A stretch of DNA of 64,000 bases. It comes from Meridianimarinicoccus marinus (GTDB lineage Bacteria > Pseudomonadota > Alphaproteobacteria > Rhodobacterales > Rhodobacteraceae). The notes below the pieces were generated by a model. That model did not search any database. It was not told the DNA's origin and was given only the letters and a program-made list of their open reading frames with translations. Within the stretch, counting starts at the first letter, position 1; every line of letters begins with the position of its first letter. A program made the translations under genes and the position numbers. The stretch lies in contig NZ_JBFBVU010000012.1 of assembly GCF_040689105.1 (NCBI RefSeq), positions 44,462 through 108,461 of the forward strand. The letters run 5' to 3'. Shown one piece after another: positions 58,409-64,000 of this stretch.

Positions 58409-60207
58409 CTTCCGCCGTTCTCTGCATCAACCGCTCTGGTGAACCCGTGGCGCGCCGCATCGCCGATCATCTGGGCGTGCCCCTGCACGGCCGCGCCGGG
58501 CGCGTCGATGCCCCGGATGTGACCTTCGACAATGCGCTCGACCACGCGCGGACCCTGTTCGCCGCCGGTATTCCGGTGATCGGGGTCTGCGCCTCGGGCA
58601 TCCTGATCCGGGCCGTGGCACCACTTCTGTCGGACAAGCGTCGTGAGCCACCGGTGCTGAGCGTGTCCGACAACGGGGCAGTCGTGGTGCCCCTGTTAGG
58701 CGGTCACCACGGGGCCAACCGCCTTGCGCGCGACCTGTCGGACCTGCTGGGCGGCGTGGCGGCCGTGACCACCGCCGGCGACGTGGCCCTTGGTGTCGCG
58801 CTGGACGCGCCGCCGCCGGGCTACCGGCTGGCCAACCCCGAGGATGCCAAGCCCGCCATGGCCAACCTTCTGGCTGGCGGCGGTGCCCGTCTGAACGGAG
58901 AGCAGTTGTTCGATCTGCCCGATGCCCCGCAAGGTGCCGTCGAGATCGCGGTGACCGAAGCGCCATCCACACCCGGCCCCGACCGGCTGGTCTATCATCC
59001 GCAACGCCACGTGCTTGGCGTCGGTTGCGCGCGCGGCGCCGATCCGGCAGAGCTTTGGGATCTGGTGCAAAGCATGTTGAAACAGGCCGGGGTTGCCCCC
59101 GGCGCCATCGCCGCCGTGGCCAGCCTTGACCTGAAAGCGGATGAACCTGCGATGCTGGATCTGGCCGCACGTCTCGGCGTGCCCTTCCGGCTGTTCACTG
59201 CCGCCGAACTTGAGGCACAGATCCCGCGTCTGGCCACCCCGTCCGAAGTGGTCTTCACCGAGGTTGGCTGCCACGGCGTCAGCGAAGGCGCGGCGCTGGC
59301 CTGTGCGGGCCCGGATGCAGAACTGCTGTGCGCCAAGACAAAAACCGCCAACACCACCTGTGCTCTGGCCCGCGCGCCCGAGGTTCTGACCGATTTGCCG
59401 GGCCGAGCTCGCGGCAAGGTCGCGCTGGTGGGCATTGGTCCGGGGCAGGCCGACTGGCGCACGCCGGAGGCCAGCCGCCTTGTGGCCGAGGCCGAGGAAC
59501 TGGTGGGCTATGGCCTTTACATCGACCTGCTGGGGCCAATCGCCCATGGAAAGACGCGCACCGATTTCCCCCTGGGCGGCGAAGAGGCGCGCTGCCGCTA
59601 TGCGCTGGAAGAAGCCGCCAAGGGCCGCAACGTGGCCCTGATCTGTTCCGGTGACGCCGGCATCTACGCCATGGGCGCGCTGGTGTTCGAACTTCTCGAC
59701 CGCGGCCCCGACGCCAGCGGCGTCAGCGATGCGGCACGCCGGGTCGCGGTCGTCTCCGCCCCCGGTGTCTCGGCCCTGCAGGCCGCCGCCGCGCGGGCCG
59801 GCGCGCCGCTGGGCCATGATTTCTGCGCGATCTCGCTGTCAGACCTGCTGACCCCGCGCGCGGACATCGTGACCCGGCTGAAGGCCGCCGCCGAGGGCGA
59901 TTTCGTCATCGCCTTCTACAATCCGGTCTCGAAACGCCGCCGGACCCTGCTGGCCGAGGCGCGCGAGATCCTGCTGCAGCATCGCCCGGCGGACACCCCG
60001 GTCTTGCTGGCCAGTTCGCTGGGGCGGCCAGAGGAAACCCTGCGCTATCGCAAGCTGTCCGACCTGGACGTCGACGAGGTGGATATGCTGACGGTGGTTC
60101 TGGTGGGATCGTCGCAATCGCGGCTGGCCCGGCTAGGCACCGGCCCGCGCATGTTCACACCGCGCGGCTATGCGCGGCGGATCGACGGCGATTTGCACAC
60201 CGGATAG
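58399..60207 (+). CDS. cobJ: CbiG/CobE-CobJ fusion, precorrin-3B C17-methylase
   Basis: A 602-residue fusion. Residues 1-125 match the CbiG N-terminal domain (PVIGVCASGILIRAVAPLL, PLLGGHHGANRLARDL); 200-330 match the CbiG C-terminal/CobE domain (VLGVGCARGADPAELWDL, FTEVGCHGVSEGAAL); 340-602 are CobJ, the precorrin-3B C17-methyltransferase that carries out ring contraction (VALVGIGPGQADWRTPEA, VGYGLYIDLLG, ICSGDAGIYAMG, AFYNPVSKRR). CbiG opens the lactone in the early-cobalt pathway, and CobE's role is unclear. GTG 58399 overlaps cobI. Fused CobE/CbiG-CobJ forms are known in related bacteria. Confidence 0.93.
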   Translation: MAVTSAVLCINRSGEPVARRIADHLGVPLHGRAGRVDAPDVTFDNALDHARTLFAAGIPVIGVCASGILIRAVAPLLSDKRREPPVLSVSDNGAVVVPLLGGHHGANRLARDLSDLLGGVAAVTTAGDVALGVALDAPPPGYRLANPEDAKPAMANLLAGGGARLNGEQLFDLPDAPQGAVEIAVTEAPSTPGPDRLVYHPQRHVLGVGCARGADPAELWDLVQSMLKQAGVAPGAIAAVASLDLKADEPAMLDLAARLGVPFRLFTAAELEAQIPRLATPSEVVFTEVGCHGVSEGAALACAGPDAELLCAKTKTANTTCALARAPEVLTDLPGRARGKVALVGIGPGQADWRTPEASRLVAEAEELVGYGLYIDLLGPIAHGKTRTDFPLGGEEARCRYALEEAAKGRNVALICSGDAGIYAMGALVFELLDRGPDASGVSDAARRVAVVSAPGVSALQAAAARAGAPLGHDFCAISLSDLLTPRADIVTRLKAAAEGDFVIAFYNPVSKRRRTLLAEAREILLQHRPADTPVLLASSLGRPEETLRYRKLSDLDVDEVDMLTVVLVGSSQSRLARLGTGPRMFTPRGYARRIDGDLHTG

Positions 60208-60235
60208 GGGGCGCTGCCCCCGCCGCCCTGCGGGC

Positions 60236-60267
60236 GACTCCCCCGGAGTATTTTGGCCAAGAAAAAT
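60236..60267 (+). repeat. Dispersed GGAGTATTT repeat, copy G
   Basis: CCGGAGTATTTTGGCCAAG then AAAAATT; left arm of an inverted pair with copy H. Confidence 0.85.
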
Positions 60268-60276
60268 TGGGCCGGG

Positions 60277-60311
60277 TTCTTTTTCTTGTTCCAAATACTC
60301 GCGCCGCAGGC
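60277..60311 (-). repeat. Dispersed GGAGTATTT repeat, copy H
   Basis: On the minus strand CTGCGGCGCGAGTATTTGG then AACAAGAAAAAGAA; right arm of the inverted pair with copy G. Confidence 0.85.
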
Positions 60312-60319
60312 ATGAAATC

Positions 60320-60619
60320 TTAGCCGTGCGCCTTGTGGCTGATCTCGAAGGCGGCCTGTTGTTCCGGGCTGGCTTCGGTCTGATGCGTCTCTTTCCATTC
60401 GGCGTAGGGCATGCCGTAGAAGGCCGTCCGCGCCGTTTCCTTGTCCATCTCGATGCCGCGCTCAGTGGCCGCTTCCTGATACCAGCGGCTCAGGCAGTTG
60501 CGGCAGAAGCCCGCAAGGTTCATCATGTCGATGTTCTGTACGTCCGTGTGCGCCGCCAGATGGTCGCGCAGCCTGCGAAAGGCTGCGGCTTCAAGCTCGA
60601 TACGGGTCTGGTCATCCAT
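60320..60619 (-). CDS. DUF1244 domain protein
   Basis: A 99-residue protein consisting of a DUF1244 domain, widespread in proteobacteria and of unknown function. Visible features: LEAAAFRRLRDHLAAHTDVQNIDMMNLAGFCRNCLSRW-type core with the CxxC in CRNC, and YGMPYAEWKETHQ. The CxxC could bind a metal. ATG 60619 has AGGAGG 8 nt upstream; the in-frame extension beyond is not supported. It converges on cobJ and diverges from pyk. Confidence 0.88.
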   Translation of the reverse strand: MDDQTRIELEAAAFRRLRDHLAAHTDVQNIDMMNLAGFCRNCLSRWYQEAATERGIEMDKETARTAFYGMPYAEWKETHQTEASPEQQAAFEISHKAHG

Positions 60620-60784
60620 ATGCTGTCCTCCTGTAGGTGATTGAGATATAGGCATATGGACGTGCGGATTACAGGCGAAAGCGTGCCGCCTGTGGCCCGG
60701 TCGCGTCTGTTTGCGCGGCAAATGCGGGCAGATCGCGACTCCTGCGTTGTTTCCGGAACGGAAATGGGGCATGCAGGCGCCAGT

Positions 60785-60800
60785 TTGATAACGCTAACAA
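60785..60800. promoter_or_regulatory. LacI-type operator upstream of pyk
   Basis: TTGATAAC-GCTAACAA, an imperfect 16-bp palindrome with a central CG, matching six of eight positions per arm and ending 15 nt before the pyk ATG. The shape is that of LacI-family sites; central-carbon regulators of this family control pyk in some alphaproteobacteria. Function is inferred. The rest of the 196-bp gap shows no gene. Confidence 0.45.
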
Positions 60801-60815
60801 TCTGGGAGAGACCGG

Positions 60816-62261
<1,446 letters not shown>

Positions 62262-62271
62262 TCCGGCGGGC

Positions 62272-62634
62272 TCAGTCGAGCCCGTCGATCACCACCTCGA
62301 ACCCGCCGAAGATCATCCGCTTGCCATCAAACGGCATGCCGTCTGCAAAGACGGCCTGCCACGTTTCGTCCGTCTCCATCGCCTTGTAGGCCGCATCGGC
62401 TGCCGCCTTGTCAGCCCATTCGATATAGGCGACGGCCACGGTCTCGCCGGGTTCCGCCTTGACCGACATCGGGAAGGAGGTCAGCTTGCCATCGGGCACA
62501 TCCACCCCCCAGCATTCCTTGTATCCGATGGCCCCGGCATCCCTCCAGAACGGCAGAAGCTTCCGGGCCATTTCGAAATAGACATCCTTGTTGGCATCGG
62601 GCACCGGTGCCACCATTGCGCTGATATAGGCCAT
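62272..62634 (-). CDS. DUF1428 (YbaA-like) protein
   Basis: A 120-residue protein of the DUF1428 family with a dimeric ferredoxin-like alpha/beta-barrel fold. Pattern: YISAMVAPVPDANKDVYFEMARKLLPFWRDAGA-type start, YKECWGVDVPDGKLTSFPMSV, and FGGFEVVIDG at the end. Function unknown; relatives resemble ABM-type proteins. ATG 62634 has GGGGGAA upstream; the longer frame is not supported. Confidence 0.9.
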   Translation of the reverse strand: MAYISAMVAPVPDANKDVYFEMARKLLPFWRDAGAIGYKECWGVDVPDGKLTSFPMSVKAEPGETVAVAYIEWADKAAADAAYKAMETDETWQAVFADGMPFDGKRMIFGGFEVVIDGLD

Positions 62635-62726
62635 GATCGTTCCCCCTAGGTTAATCCATGGTCCAGCCTGCGGGCAGACCGGCCCGCAACGCAAGGGAAC
62701 AATGGCCAACCCGCCCGGTTTTGGGC

Positions 62727-62754
62727 TTGCCTCCCCCCCCGACCGGGGCTATAC
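62727..62754 (+). promoter_or_regulatory. Putative promoter of rpmI-rplT
   Basis: TTGCCT (62727-62732), 16-nt C-rich spacer, CTATAC (62749-62754). The predicted transcript has a leader of about 70 nt before rpmI, a length suited to L20-type leader autoregulation, though I see no defined structure. Confidence 0.45.
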
Positions 62755-62830
62755 GCGCGCTTCGACCACGCGTCCGGCCATGTGGCATGCCGAGTCGCGT
62801 GACAACCGCCCCAATGAAGAGGATCCGGAA

Positions 62831-63031
62831 ATGCCCAAGATGAAGACGAAATCAAGCGCCAAGAAGCGCTTCAAGGTGACGGCAAAGGGCCGCGTCGTGG
62901 CTGGCCAGGCCGGCAAGCGTCACGGCATGATCAAGCGGTCGACCAAGTTCATCCGCACGGCCCGCGGCACCACCATTCTTTCCAAGCCCGACGAGAAAAC
63001 CGTCAAGGGCTACATGCCCTACGCGCGCTGA
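62831..63031 (+). CDS. rpmI: 50S ribosomal protein L35
   Basis: A 66-residue, very basic large-subunit protein. It starts MPKMKTKSSAKKRFKVTAKG, the canonical L35 sequence, and ends VKGYMPYAR. ATG 62831 lies after an AGAGGA stretch; the reading frame is open upstream but the family start is clear. It is followed 12 nt later by rplT, the conserved rpmI-rplT pair that in most bacteria lies between infC and pheST. Confidence 0.98.
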   Translation: MPKMKTKSSAKKRFKVTAKGRVVAGQAGKRHGMIKRSTKFIRTARGTTILSKPDEKTVKGYMPYAR

Positions 63032-63043
63032 GGAGGTCGGAAC

Positions 63044-63406
63044 ATGTCTCGAGTCAAAGGCGGAACCGTCACTCACGCACGTCACAAGAAGGTCATCAAG
63101 GCGGCCAAAGGCTATTACGGCCGTCGCAAGAACACCTTCAAGACTGCAGCCCAGGCCGTCGACAAGGCGAATCAATACGCCACGCGCGACCGTCACAACC
63201 GCAAGCGCAATTTCCGCGCCCTGTGGATTCAGCGGATCAATGCCGGCGTGCGTCTGCACGATGCCGATCTGACCTATTCGAAGTTCATCAACGGCCTGTC
63301 GAAAGCGGGTATCGAGGTGGACCGCAAGGTTCTGGCAGATCTGGCCGTGCATGAACCCGACGCGTTCAACGCGATCGTGGACCGGGCCAAGGCCGCTCTG
63401 GCCTGA
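63044..63406 (+). CDS. rplT: 50S ribosomal protein L20
   Basis: A 120-residue basic protein that binds 23S rRNA early in assembly and, in several bacteria, represses its own operon. Canonical start SRVKGGTVTHARHKKVIKAAKGYYGRR, core YATRDRHNRKRNFRALWIQRINAG, and the C-terminal globular part LHDADLTYSKFINGL. GAGGAGG precedes the ATG. A strong terminator lies 24 nt after the stop. Confidence 0.98.
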   Translation: MSRVKGGTVTHARHKKVIKAAKGYYGRRKNTFKTAAQAVDKANQYATRDRHNRKRNFRALWIQRINAGVRLHDADLTYSKFINGLSKAGIEVDRKVLADLAVHEPDAFNAIVDRAKAALA

Positions 63407-63430
63407 TCCCGCTGCACAGCGATGCCTTTC

Positions 63431-63459
63431 AAAGCCGCCGGACATCCGGCGGCTTTTTC
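63431..63459 (+). terminator. Terminator of rpmI-rplT
   Basis: Perfect 11-bp stem AAAGCCGCCGG / CCGGCGGCTTT with loop ACAT, running into TT and CG. Confidence 0.92.
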
Positions 63460-63524
63460 GTGTTCTCGGGGGCGGGGGCGACTCATGCTAGACTGACCGG
63501 GCACTGTCAGAAAGGAGGTGCCGC

Positions 63525-63833
63525 ATGATCATCCGTATCTTCCGCGCCGGCATTGCCCCCGACCGGGCGGCCGAGTTCGAAAACTTCCTCAGGACCACCG
63601 CCCTGCCACTGGTGCGCGAACAGGACGGCTGCCTGTCGGTGCACGGCGGTGTGCCGCTTGAGGGCACCGACACCACCGAGTTCTGCGTCGTCATGGTCTG
63701 GCGCGACGAGGCCGCCCTGCGCGCCTTCGCCGGCGACGACTGGCAGCAACCGCATATCCTGCCCGAGGAAGAAGGTCTCGTCCTCACCCGGGACCTGCAT
63801 CATTACCGCAGCACTGACAGCGTCCTGCTCTAG
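63525..63833 (+). CDS. Antibiotic biosynthesis monooxygenase-domain protein
   Basis: A 102-residue ABM-type dimeric alpha/beta-barrel protein. The start MIIRIFRAGIAPDRAAEFENFL and the central CLSVHGG plus EFCVVMVWRDEAALRAFAGDDW follow the family. Members include quinol monooxygenases and many proteins without known reaction. AAAGGAGG lies 7 nt upstream of the ATG. It is transcribed alone after the rplT terminator. Confidence 0.88.
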   Translation: MIIRIFRAGIAPDRAAEFENFLRTTALPLVREQDGCLSVHGGVPLEGTDTTEFCVVMVWRDEAALRAFAGDDWQQPHILPEEEGLVLTRDLHHYRSTDSVLL

Positions 63834-63836
63834 CGG

Positions 63837-63872
63837 CTTTCTTCTTGGCAACAATACTCCCGCCGGAGGCGT
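63837..63872 (-). repeat. Dispersed GGAGTATTT repeat, copy I
   Basis: On the minus strand GCCTCCGGCGGGAGTATTG then TTGCCAAGAAGAAAG, directly after the ABM gene. Bases 63873-64000 beyond it show no gene I can support. Confidence 0.85.
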
Positions 63873-64000
63873 CCGCCCTCGTGTCAGATGGTGTATTCGG
63901 CTTTCGCCCCACTTCCAGCTTCAGTCTCTGAGGAGTGCTGCGCCTCGATCTGATGGTAGACGTGGTCCGGGAGAACCCGCCACAAGCATCAGGGAAGAAG

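Larger units (their letters stand above)
60208..60319. other. Convergent gap with paired inverted repeats
   Basis: A 112-bp gap between cobJ (+) and the DUF1244 gene (-). It contains the hairpin GGGGGC-GCT-GCCCCC (60207-60221, beginning in the cobJ stop), then copies G and H of the dispersed repeat facing each other. The pair can fold into one long imperfect stem and may end transcription from both sides. Confidence 0.65.

Noticed and set aside
63873..64000. Possible start of a transposase or other gene at the window end
   Set aside because: A short open stretch exists, but there is no recognisable motif, Shine-Dalgarno sequence or terminal inverted repeat within the available bases.

Overview
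The window is GC-rich, densely coding chromosomal DNA from an alphaproteobacterium, most likely a member of the Rhodobacterales (Rhodobacteraceae/Paracoccaceae type). The pointers are the aerobic-type cobalamin genes (cobN, cobW, cobH-L-I-J), the gene order around rpmI-rplT, a CtrA-type TTAA-N7-TTAA box, a SqrR/BigR-type ATTC-N8-GAAT box, Lin0512 and DUF1636 genes, frequent ATGA start/stop overlaps, and a dispersed short repeat (CCTCCGGCGGGAGTATTT...CCAAGAAAA) at gene 3' ends. I see no rRNA, tRNA, CRISPR array, complete insertion sequence, prophage or replication origin. The sequence begins inside ilvD and ends in about 130 bases I cannot assign.

Layout. 1-10 kb: truncated ilvD, a lipoprotein, dienoyl-CoA reductase, an OmpA/AhpD-like/GNAT/CinA-like operon, sfsA, map and an orphan TRAP binding protein. 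10-27.6 kb: housekeeping and envelope genes: rsmD, a ferredoxin-reductase-like flavoprotein, peroxiredoxin, pterin dehydratase, a FemAB-like protein, RidA, a type I secretion ABC/adaptor pair, mlaA-mlaC, a class A PBP, glnK-amtB, rluE, sseA, smpB, trmO and dapA. 27.7-32.5 kb: soluble lytic transglycosylase, a DMT transporter, and the two halves of MnmC as separate divergent genes. 32.5-45 kb: first cobalamin block: cobO with two Lin0512 paralogues and a beta-barrel protein, an lrgAB pair, a ten-TM protein with a thiol-sensor-type operator, then a riboswitch-led operon cbiM-cobW-GNAT-cobN. 45-50.4 kb: smc, a small secreted protein and an MltB-type transglycosylase. 50.4-60.2 kb: second cobalamin block: DUF1636-cobC-cbiB on the minus strand, and a small His-bearing membrane protein followed by cbiX-cobH-cobL-cobI-cobJ on the plus strand, with a pseudo-receiver and a glutathionyl-hydroquinone reductase between them. 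60.2-64 kb: DUF1244, pyk, DUF1428, rpmI-rplT and an ABM-domain protein.

How the genes work together. About 13 genes serve cobalamin synthesis and cobalt handling: uptake (CbiM), delivery (CobW with an internal His-rich loop, CbiX with a His/Cys tail), ring methylation and contraction steps (CobI, CbiG/CobE-CobJ fusion, CobL, CobH), cobalt insertion (CobN), adenosylation (CobO) and side-chain assembly (CobC, CbiB). A large-subunit aerobic chelatase coexists with a CbiX-type chelatase, so the pathway looks hybrid. Only the cbiM-cobW-cobN transcript shows a clear B12 riboswitch. I found no defence island or obviously new large system. The best leads for something undescribed are the Lin0512 pair coupled to cobO and a beta-barrel gene, the CtrA-box pseudo-receiver, the 27-nt minisatellite in the secretion adaptor, the composite repeat with interchangeable hairpins, and the ten-TM gene under an ATTC-N8-GAAT operator.
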